From assembly GCA_014338405.1 (NCBI GenBank), contig JTDE01022196.1, positions 74,851-138,850 on the forward strand: a DNA stretch of 64,000 nt, given 5' to 3'. Made by a program: the position numbers and the translations under genes. This DNA is from Paragonimus skrjabini miyazakii. Taxonomy: Eukaryota > Platyhelminthes > Trematoda > Plagiorchiida > Troglotrematidae. Within the stretch, counting starts at the first letter, position 1, and each line of letters starts with the position of its first letter. The notes beneath the pieces are model-generated. The model was not told the origin of the DNA. It saw only the letters and a list, made by a program, of their open reading frames with translations, and searched no databases. Shown in pieces: positions 54,831 to 64,000 of the stretch.

Positions 54831-54945
54831 ACCAAATCCCCGACCATCCATCAGTAATCTAGAATATCGCCTGGCAGGTTTAATGAGATCGGAGATTTCG
54901 ACCTGTCTAGGAAGTCCTAATTGTCTGGATCTCGATTGGAGTTAA
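54593..54945. repeat. Inverted repeat, 128-bp arms
   Basis: The arms 54593-54720 and 54818-54945 are reverse complements with about 10 differences. They cover the junction between two hammerhead-repeat units (3' end of one, 5' end of the next). The loop of about 97 bp contains the truncated unit's 3' ribozyme half. A transcript could form a long hairpin. Confidence 0.9.
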
Positions 54946-56129
54946 AAGACAGTAACTTTTGACTTGTGGGACCTTGTCTCGAGGTTTAAAATGAGTTGCA
55001 TCTCCACGTGTGGTCATAATGTGCGAAATGTTACTCCGGGGAACATCACAAGGTTAGCATCTTCCCAATACCTTATTTAAATTCATCAAACGAACGAATG
55101 GCTTAAACAAGGGGAAACACTAGTGGGCAAAAAAGTAGCAGCAGACCATGAAAGCCTATAGGAGACGTCAGTGATTAAGAATGCACGCAGAACCCAACAA
55201 AAGAGTCAGAACACATTAAAAACATCTCGGAAAAAGGAGTGATATAACTACAACATTTAATTACAGCGCCAGTTAATTCGTTTTGATTCCGGTGGTCGCT
55301 ACTTCTCAAAGCCTAGGTCAAAAGGAGTGTTACTGCAATTGGCAGGTGAAGCTGGTGCGAAATACATACTCAACGAACATAAATTTGCTCACCTACATAT
55401 TTGCCGACCAGACGTTAGGGGACAAAAACGCAATTCACTTGGACAAGATCATAACAAAGTCACATTACTCAGCGAATAAAAATATTAAAGTATCTTGGGC
55501 TGAAGAGGTAAGAAAAAATTCCGGCAGTTATTCGAGCTTCCAGTGAGAAGGTACGGCCAGCAGAAGTTCAGTAGCCGCGGCAGAACTGTACAAAATCGGT
55601 AAATATAAAAATGCGTTGCCCTGTCGTTCTTAGTCCAGTAGCATGTGATTTCTGACTATAGTGTACATGAAACAAGTGCACCTAGTGACGCGAGTCAGTG
55701 AAAGTCATAAGGAAGCGTTGGATCGTTTCTTTTATTACGCACTCAATCGCTTGACCGAAAACCGAGAAGAGGAAGAGACGCAACAATTCGATTAATTGGA
55801 AAAACCGGTTCAAAACCAGGCCACAGGGGCTCTGAACATATACGATAAAACGATTATTATACATAACCGACAAGACGTACAGCAAATCGGACGAGAGGAT
55901 CATATATGGTAGTCAGACGCAGAGCAAATCAAATGAGATGATCATATATGTCTGCCGGGCAGTTAGAACAAATCACAATACAATTCGGATAGCGTAAAGA
56001 CGTTCGCTTGCACGGCTACAATCTGGTCTGCATAGTGGAATGATGCAGATCAATTCACCTGAAGCCGGATTTACCAACCAACATAACGTGACTCGAATAG
56101 ATTACCTCGTTATGAGATGCACCTCCTGA
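54946..56129. other. Unassigned stretch with one shared block at 54985-55060
   Basis: The block at about 55020-55090 (cgaaatgttactccgggg) also occurs at 15054-15120 beyond Penelope-like copy 1, so it is probably part of that element's flank. From 55100 to 56129 I recognise nothing. Confidence 0.45.
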
Positions 56130-56357
56130 CGTGAAGGTGTTTTGTTGACGACTCCTTGTACCTCGGTAGTTTGTTTGCACGATGTGTGCACCTTGATGTT
56201 AAACGTTTGGGTATAGGCAAACGGACCCCCTCTCTATGTTTTCTTTTTTTCTTCCTTGCCTAGGACTTCAATTTGTTTTAATGAATGCATGACAGTTAAG
56301 AATCCGTGAGAACCACTGATGAAGTGTTGTCTTCGATTATGATGATGATGATGATTA
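56130..56357 (+). mobile_element. RTE-like subfamily A 3' UTR
   Basis: This matches 28670-28905: the ggtagtttgtttgcacgatg block, the caccttgatgttaaacgttt block, a T/C-rich stretch, the gagaaccactgatg segment and a (GAT)n tail at 56338-56356. The coding part is absent. Confidence 0.82.
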
Positions 56358-56989
56358 CGGTGATAGTGAGAATACAGCAGCGGTCGGTTGCAACTTCAGC
56401 TTAGGCTAAATAACAGTAAACGCAGACTGTGAGAATCAATTAAGCAATCAAGCAAAACAGAGTAGGTCGTTATGTTCGAAAATAACAGCGTCATTCTTTA
56501 ACATTCGTTGATGCGTCGGTAGTCAGCCAAACGGTAAGGCGACCATATGCAAAAAATATGGTTTAATTATCATCGACGATCCAGCTAAACTTGACTGGTG
56601 GGCTAGCAATCTTGAGTAACAGCTCAATCTGTATCAATCACATCACGCACACCATAAGACCTCAATGGTTAGATATTGTATTTCAGACGATTCCATATTG
56701 GAAGCAGAAGTGCTCACGGAACACGAATTATATCAACAGAACAAAGTTAACTTTTCAAACCTTCAACCGTCATCTTTTTCTCAACAAATATTTAACAATA
56801 CAGGTTACATAAAAGACGTAAACACCAGAGCAAATTGGAGTGGTGTACTATAATAAATGGGAAGCTAAATAAAAATCCAGGAAAACAAACCGATCTGCAA
56901 TAAGAATGTCGTTCACTTCCACTCTATACCGTGCCAATCAAGGTTCTTAACAAGGGAGCTCGTTACACTTCCGACACCAATCAGGAGGC

Positions 56990-57960
56990 CGGAAACGTTA
57001 TATTGAATCATGCTTTAAAGTCGGTGTCTTCAAGCCCCAGATGTGAACCATACATCGACCACGAGGATGGAGATTTCGGCATAAACCATCATGGGTGAAA
57101 ATGCCATGTCGTGGGACGCCGTAGATTGGCAATTCTAAGATGGCTATGAATCAACGAAGCCCGTGAGATGACATTACGCTAAGTGGCTTACAAAATCTGT
57201 CCACCCTGAAGACACGCTCGCATTATTTCACATCACGCACCATGAACACTTCAGATACGCCGGTGGTCGAAAATATATATCGTGTGATCACCCTCTACGC
57301 AAATAAGCCAGGCTCTGCAGCCCTACCATAAGGCCCCTTGTACAGTAGCACCAAACACTCGGCCTTTCATAGAAAAACCCGAGATTATAAGAGCGAACGG
57401 TACCTGAACTTCAACGATATGAGCAGTTGTCATCAGTAACTTCAACAGCGCTGATACATTTCCAAAGATACATGTACTTCTTGACTACGTCCAATGACTA
57501 ACCATCAAAGATGATTGCAGGCGCAAATCTTGTCAGCCTTATAACAAAAGCTAGCATTCAAAGCCACTAATGTTATACCCATTGGATAACATAAAGCCAC
57601 CAACTCGTTAAGGACGTTCCAGATTCCATCGATCAGTGTAATAAAAACCAAACATTATATGTTTTGTGGTTTGGTACCTGTGAATAGTTCCACACCGACC
57701 TGTTCACAGCCCACTACCATATAAATGAATAAGAGAAGGCCTGGAAACACTTTCACACACCCGTTGGGACCGCGGAGACCACCAATAAGCTGGCATAAGC
57801 CTTAACCCGGTGAAAGGAAGGATGGCACAGTACTTTCACGATAATGACATTCTCAGAGACAACCTTCATTGGTAACCAGCCCCACAGTAAGGCACTGCTA
57901 ACCGAATCAGACACCATTGTTATTTATTGATAATAGTCACCTATCTAGAAAAGTGACGTT
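56990..57960 (-). mobile_element. RTE-like subfamily C fragment, second copy
   Basis: It parallels 47040-48060 block by block on the same strand: the ccaatgactaaccatcaaag segment at 57501, preceded by catacatgtacttcttgacta (compare catacataaacatctcgacc at 47460), and the hydrophobic RT-adjacent region near 57600-57900. No frame longer than about 60 codons survives. The assignment rests on similarity to the other copy. Confidence 0.5.
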
Positions 57961-58309
57961 AAAATATCTGCCGATATGAAGATATGATCAGTATAACTAC
58001 GGTCGGAGTGAGGGGCGAAGTACAAACACGATATTAAGAACTCAAGAGATACTTCGAGATTGGAACTTAGCATTAGATATTAGCATTTTCAAATAGCGGA
58101 CCCGAAGCTTATGACAAACAAATAGGCACACGTCTTGTCATTACCACGGCAAAATTACTCACCGAACTGACAATGCCATGGAAACTAATATTCTGAAGAA
58201 TAAACGTGACTCCGCGGCGGGTTTCGAAATATCGCCGAACCTACATGCAAGTAACAATCGCAAGTTTTCTAGACCTAATGGACATTTTAAACACGGCTGC
58301 ATAACACTG

Positions 58310-59330
58310 TCAAGAAGGGAGGTACCGGAGGATTGTGTGAAGCTGTAGGAAGCCTTCTAAGCAGAGTAAGAATCTATGGGGAACTATCTCGAGTGTTCTT
58401 GAATTCTAGTGGTGACAGCCAAAGGTGGTCAAATTCATCCTTAGTATTCAATTTTCTCATGGACGACATTCAACAAGATGTGCCCGTCGAATCCGATGAT
58501 GCTGGTGTAAAGATTTGGTTCGCTGATAGGCTGACCAAAATGGAGTAATCACATGAAGTTATTTTGTTCGGTCCGTCTGCAAATTGTGCCGAATAGGCTG
58601 GGTGATTCGATTCGCTTGAATTCTGGAAAATCAAATAAGTGCTACATGAAAATTTGCCTGTGGTTATTACCAAGCTTCATCATGTGGCCTCAATAAGCTA
58701 TTCAAATGTCGTTCAAAGGAAGAATGCATAATGCAGGCATGTGATCTACTTTGTTTTATAGTTCAAAAATATGAAATGTGTGGTAAAAGAGCCAGCAAGG
58801 TGGTTGCAGCTGATCATCGCTGTTTCCGTCAATTAGCTCACATTTATTGGAACGATCGCGTGAGTAATTTGGCAATTGGCCAAAGCATATTTCCAAGAAC
58901 TGGGATATGTGACTAAACGGTCAAGGGACACAAATGCACGATTTGTCTTGGTTGGACCACGTGACCCGTATGCCAGCTGAATATTTCGGATATCAAGCAG
59001 CATTCACTGAGGTTATGAAGTGATGGATAAGACAACCAGATGGTTGGGCAAATACGTGGTCACGACTTAAAAAAGCTCTGACGACTCCGACTAGCACAGT
59101 TGGTAGATGTCGACTGTGGAACTAATGGCATTGTGATGACAAGCTGCTGGTTGAAAACGCCATTCAAGATGCCAACACACAGTAGCCAATTGCGTGTCTG
59201 CGTCTATAATATATAAGGCATTTCAACCTAGCCTTATGTTACCCTTTCCCTCCTAATGAAGTGATTATGAACTATTACCCTCTATTATGACGGTGAATGG
59301 TAGCTAGAACCCCAGCGAAGTCTGGCTATT
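58310..59330 (+). mobile_element. RTE-like subfamily B, RT end to 3' UTR
   Basis: The frame 58333-58548 reads LLSRVRIYGELSRVFLNSSG then SSLVFNFLMDDIQQDV, a decayed RVR.YGE.S..F..SSGVRQGCPLSP.LFNF box. Downstream, pieces match the C-terminal region of the copy at 1-735 (gcataatgcaggcatgtgat, ttgttttatagttcaaaaat). Multiple stops are present. It lies upstream of the liprin start codon. Confidence 0.72.
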
Positions 59331-60084
59331 TATATATGAATGCATAAAGTGTTAAACCCACTTTAGTAATAGCGTCATGGTTGACTTCACACTGGAGAAA
59401 CAAATATAGTGTCACGCTTCACAGGAATGACCGTGTGAACTCTGTATTTATATTTACGTTTTGTCGTCTGCCAAGTTTTCGCAATCCCATAGTTTCAGTT
59501 CTAAAAGAGATGTCAGCCGGTCAATAGGTCTCTCAAACCGGGTCTGTTTCTTGAGGACCAATCAAGTACCAAAAATCCACAAGACGCATTAAATTTAATA
59601 TGCGGTACCATCAAGCAACTTGAAAGGTGTGAGCTTTCATATTGACTCTTCAGCATCAAACACCAACAGCTGAGAGGGCAAATACCAGTTAAATGTGACG
59701 ATTAAATAAACAGGCGACAAAAAGAGCGAGGAGTTCAACGAACTAATCGCGAATGCCTCAGGGAAAACTTGCAAGTAAGCATCAGTGCGAGATAATACCG
59801 GCAGTGATGCTAATTACCAACAGCAGCTCCAACAGTAGGATCAAAATATTCGCGGGCAATCTCTTGGATAATTGTTCAGACAGGCAGTGTTGCTACCACC
59901 TGTCTGTACGGCTGCATGAACAAACAAAGGCCCAACCAGTGGGCATAGTTTATCAAATTTTGTTTCCATGCCGTTTTCTGACGCTCCCTTGTATGAAGGC
60001 GAAAACTATAAACATGTAGCGTCTAATGGATTGTACCCCGGACAAAATATTGAAGTATTTTTATGACGTAAAGTACACATATAG

Positions 60085-61187
60085 CATCATCATAGACAGC
60101 AATAAATCAGTGGTTCTCACTGATGTTCAACTGCCACACAACCACAAAGAAGAAGAAACAAACCCCGTCAAGGAAGAGAAAGGAAAAGAAGGGGAGAGGA
60201 CCTAACCACTAAAAAATAGCTACATCTACATTCAAACATACAACATCAAGGTGCCTACACCTTGCAAACAAACAACCGCGCTGTAAGTGAAAGTAGGGCG
60301 TCATCAGCAAGACAGCTTCCATACGGCTTTCACTGTCCCATGTCATTAAATACACTGACTTCACAGACAACTCGGACAAACAACAACAACATTCTCGCCA
60401 CTGAGCTCGGTTAGCCGCCATCTCACCTAATGTCTCAAGCCACCGACTCTGTAAGTAGCGAAGGCTCCAGCCAGGGAGACGGACCCGATCTACAGTAGCC
60501 AACCCCTTCGGGAACGATTACATTTCTCTACGCCAGGTCGTCACCTGTCTACCTCGCACCTTGCGCCAATCGACCGCAGCGTCGGCAAACAGTGCTCGGT
60601 GTGGCAAACAACTAGCTGGCATCCTTAGTACATGGCTAAACTATCTGTCTGTACAAATGTGGTGACTGAACAAAAGAACTCGTTTGACAATCAGTGCCAA
60701 ACATCCGCTTCCTAACCTTCTCGTTGCTCAGTCGTTGGTGCCACGCGATACGAGCAATTGAACGCAGATATCAGTGGTCAAACACCTGAAGACGGTTCAC
60801 GTCTTCTACCCTGAGGGGCCGTGTTTCGTTGCCGTAAAGTAATACAGCCCTCATTGTTGTCTAATATAAGTGACCGTTAAGTTTCAGAGAGATACCCTTC
60901 TGTCGCCATAAGTGCTTCGGATTAGTAAACACCACCCTAGCCTTAGAAATACGTGCCTCTATTTCATTCCTTACACCTCCGCCGCCGCCGCTGATGCAGC
61001 TTCCCGGATGTACAAACCGGTCAACAACCTCCATGATTTCATTAGCTAACATTAAATCTACGTAATCACAGCAATCACAGCGATGTTGCAGAAGCACTTT
61101 GCATTTCGAGTCTGCAAAGCACGTTCCGAAGTACTTAGCAGAACGCGAAATGGCGTTCAGCTTTGCTCGTACTGCTGCTGTATAACG
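60085..61187 (-). mobile_element. RTE-like subfamily A, well-preserved 5'-truncated copy
   Basis: On the minus strand the match begins at 61187 within the region after YADD (ctgaacgccatttcgcgttc) and runs without large gaps to the GATGAT tail at 60085. The frame 61097-60861 reads MLLQHRCDCCDYVDLMLANE, IMEVVDRF, CISGGGGGVRNEIEARISKA; 60502-60209 covers the end (MATVDRVRLPGWSLRYLQSR). It is less diverged from the 26-29 kb copy than the others, so probably a younger insertion. An extra GGCGGCGGC expansion gives Gly-rich residues near 60985. Confidence 0.88.
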
Positions 61188-62789
61188 GCAAGGAAAATTA
61201 TCTGGGATTTATTTGAGGCAGAATACCAAATTAATACTTGCAAAACTTGTTGATCTGTTGACCAGCTGAGTCTCGAGGGTTGTTAATATACCGTATACTG
61301 AGAAATATTTAGCTGAAAATCCATCACTATGCGTGGTAAGCTATCGCTTTCTGTCTTGTAGAACACCCTTCAGGTAGTTCTGGTCAATCAACAAGTTTAT
61401 AATATTGACGAGAATCTTGCAATGGTCGGAAAGACTCGCTGATTTTCTTTAAATTGGCATCAGCTTTTTTATTTTACGTGTCCATTCGGCGATGGCCTTC
61501 GGCGAGCGTGCTCTTGAGTCAACGCCAGTAAAGTCTGTTTAATGTTCATTCCTCTGCCATTTTACGTATCTCCTTTTATCTGTATACGAAGAATAAAACG
61601 AAGAAGATTAAGAAGTTCGTACAAGAAGCTATGGTGATGTCCTCGATGTTTTGCGGCAGAACGGGTTGGATCCACCAGGCCACCAACTCCCCAGGAAGCA
61701 AATAATGTGAGTAACATTGACACCGTAAACGGTGACCGAGGCTTCAACCTTATTAGTATCCCCTTCGAGTGAACAAGTGCCACTTTGTTCTACAGTGCGG
61801 ACTGCTGCACTAAAGATTAGTATGGAAAGACTGATTGCGGTTTTATCATTACTCAAGCTATCTCCGAGCTAAACTGAGCCTAAATAACTCATGGGTCAAT
61901 TGTCGACGACTGAGTGTAAGGTTGACAGTTTAACAATTCTGTTGATGCGTGTCCCCATATTACACTAACTGGCTAATGCACTACACGGTCAAAGTATGAA
62001 ACTATGTGTACGGACACCCGCATCCTGTAACCTCAACACTCACAGCAGCCAGCTACCGGTAGCGTTGACCGATGCTCTCATTCACATCACTCGTAAAGGT
62101 GCACATAAATATGTCGCCATCGATGCCAGTTCGCCGGCAAAATCAACTGGTACTACTGACTTGAACAACGCTGCCAGCGACAAGCAGACCTCCTGAACGA
62201 TAATAGAGAACCTTTTGGTAATTTCCTCTCACAAGCCTTACAAATTCGACGGTTTGGTAGTACGCCATAGTCGCCGATGGCCACTGAATCTTATTCAACG
62301 GACGTACACAAAGGACGCACACAAAGCTCTTCTGGATATCCCGTGACCGAAATTTCTCCAGGGCACGGCAGTGCAAGTGGTACAAAAAGTCGTACAGATG
62401 GACTATACAGACGAACTACGGTCGTGTCTTTTGAAGCATTAGAGTTTATGGGCAAGCTCTCCAAGAGCCACACAAGGAACGATATTGATTGCTTTAATGT
62501 CTGTGTAACAAAGCTTTTGTCCTTAGTTACCAGGCGTTACGGTTGGTAGACTTACGCGATAGGGTAATATTTTGGATAGTTCTACAACTTCACAAACCAA
62601 GCTATGAAGAGCAGTCCTCGCAATAAGTTTCTTACGCCTTGCTTCCAAATCCAGAAGATGTGGGGTAACTGGATAGGAGGATCTGCGACGTGTTGATCAG
62701 TTCAAACACAATAAGAACCTTCAGGTCATACGCCAGGACGCTCAACAGATGAACAAAGGCCGACAGTTCCTCTTCTATATTTTCAACTC
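61188..62789. other. Unassigned stretch between RTE-like and CR1-like copies
   Basis: Short open frames on both strands (for example minus 61856-61629, plus 62277-62549) do not resemble families I know. The right part might be the 5' region of the CR1-like element that follows. Confidence 0.35.
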
Positions 62790-64000
62790 ACGGCCCCAGA
62801 ATCGTTGTTCTACTTTCATTCAGATGGGACTCAGCAACGTGAGTAATCTGACGTGTAACTTTCACGAGGTGAAGACTCTAGTTAATGACATCCGACCAGA
62901 TCTTCTAGCTTTCGTGAAATGGTGATTATCACCCGGCGAACATACAGTAAACTGCGTTCAAGATTAGGAGCTGTTCAGGTATGAGGGAATAACCCAACAT
63001 CAAGGAGATGGTGAACTCCTGCAAAAAACAAGGATAAGCTTGATGTGATGAAACTAAATAGGGGTTTTGATGGCATCGTTCAAAGTTCGGTGTTGTGTGT
63101 GAGGATGAGTCCTGAAAACTTACTGATGGTGACCATCCTCCACAGAACTCCTACTTCCATTTCGTCTGATCCTTGGGCCATGAGGACTGTATGACAGAGG
63201 GTTCACAATAACATGATGTTAACTTCCGCACTGTAGAACCCCTCTTAGCCGACAAAATCGCCGTTCAAACCTTTCTTCCATGGGCTGAAAAGGCAGATAT
63301 GGAGGCGGATCGAAGGTAATTGGAGTCTTGGATGGTATACTTTGGTGACTCAACCATAACCACTGTTGAGGTGTACCGGATAGCCCGAAAAATCCGTCAA
63401 GTTCCTAAAGCAACCAGGTGATGCTTCGACTGAAAAATTGCTAAACCACTTCCGTAAACCCGGAACTTTCCTTCAGGTACGTTAAGCGTTGTGGAAGGTA
63501 CAGTGCCCAGGTATCTTCCTCGTAGATGAGGTCAGAACTTCCACGTACTGATGCTAAAATTTTCAAACCACTGAGAGAGCTAAATGCCCCGAAAGCCGTC
63601 GGAGCTGATGTACATAGACCAGCGTGCGACAATTTTACGCAAATTGCTGACTTTGGTTCACTGACAGTCCAACAAAAATGGAGCCCTTCGCGTAGAGTAA
63701 CGGGAGGCGGTCGTTTGTCCCCAAGAAAAGGTTGCAGGACGACAACTATTCAATATTGACTCGTCAAGATGGCCAGTGATAAAACCCCTTGATAAGTCCA
63801 CTGGGGAAGAAACCAGAGCTAAGCCCGCTTGATCTGGGCCCTTTAGCCCAGTCCAAGACGGTACTAGACGTACATACTCCTGCTTTACGAACCTACTTAC
63901 TGCGAGTGAAAGCAGTGGATCGTGGCCAGGATGAGCATGACGAGCTATGACAAGCAGACTTAAGCAACTTTAGTACGGCCTTTGAAAAAGTAGTTCACTT
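62790..64000 (+). mobile_element. CR1-like non-LTR retrotransposon, broken, continues past right edge
   Basis: Near 62835 the translation reads SNVSNLTCNFHEVKTLVNDI RP then DLLAFVK, resembling CR1 endonuclease N-termini (NVRSL.NK.DEL...V....PDILA.TETWL). Around 63545-63720 LRELNAPKAVGADVHRPA resembles the start of the RT (LN..KA.GPD.IHP..L). At about 63930-64000, DLSNFSTAFEKVVH resembles motif A (DFSKAFDKV.H), preceded by a TNLLT element in another frame. Stops and shifts are frequent. The order endonuclease, RT start, motif A is as expected, and the clade differs from the RTE-like copies. Confidence 0.65.

Noticed and set aside
1..64000. CRISPR arrays, bacterial operons, phage or plasmid features
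   Set aside because: None seen; split genes, intron sizes and retroelements are eukaryotic.

Overview
This window is eukaryotic DNA. It looks like a parasitic flatworm, most likely a trematode (fluke). The reasons are a single gene with very long introns, abundant RTE/SR2-like and CR1-like non-LTR retrotransposons, Penelope-like elements, and a dispersed repeat carrying a hammerhead ribozyme. Base composition looks more GC-rich than I would expect of Schistosoma, so a liver, lung or intestinal fluke fits better. I judged composition by eye and cannot name the species.

The only conserved cellular gene I can support is a liprin-alpha (PPFIA/SYD-2) homologue on the minus strand, running from a start codon at 52028 leftward past 1819 and out of the window. 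Eight coding exons are recognisable (E1 51783-52028, E2 48854-48955, E3 41382-41733, E4 40119-40423, E5 22742-22918, E6 19470-19826, E7 11296-11512, E8 1819-1934). Their splice phases agree and they join into about 624 residues, the N-terminal coiled-coil half. The three SAM domains of the C-terminal half must lie left of position 1. Two exons encode poly-Ala or poly-Gln runs.

The introns (about 1 to 17 kb) and the region upstream of the start codon (52-64 kb) are filled with decayed mobile DNA: (1) at least three RTE-like subfamilies (called A, B and C here), mostly 5'-truncated; the best copy is at 26165-28905 and another at 7100-8905 keeps a segment the first has lost; (2) three Penelope-like copies with RT and GIY-YIG endonuclease remnants at 13877-14975, 24198-25545 and 53740-54200, the first two interrupted by identical 100-N gaps; (3) a Tc1/mariner transposase remnant near 36.3-37.0 kb; (4) a CR1-like element entering the right edge; (5) a 194-bp TG...CA element with 5-bp target duplication and long inverted ends at 32543-32736.

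The most interesting signal is a dispersed repeat that carries a minimal type I hammerhead ribozyme: intact core, 6-bp stem I, and a palindromic stem III. It has copies at about 5.8, 21.4, 33.5, 42.8, 46.6 and 54.4 kb. At 54.2-54.8 kb two units lie head to tail with a 430-bp period, directly beside a Penelope-like endonuclease remnant, and are followed by an inverted partial copy. This matches the minimalist, dimer-type hammerheads known from Penelope-like element flanking repeats.
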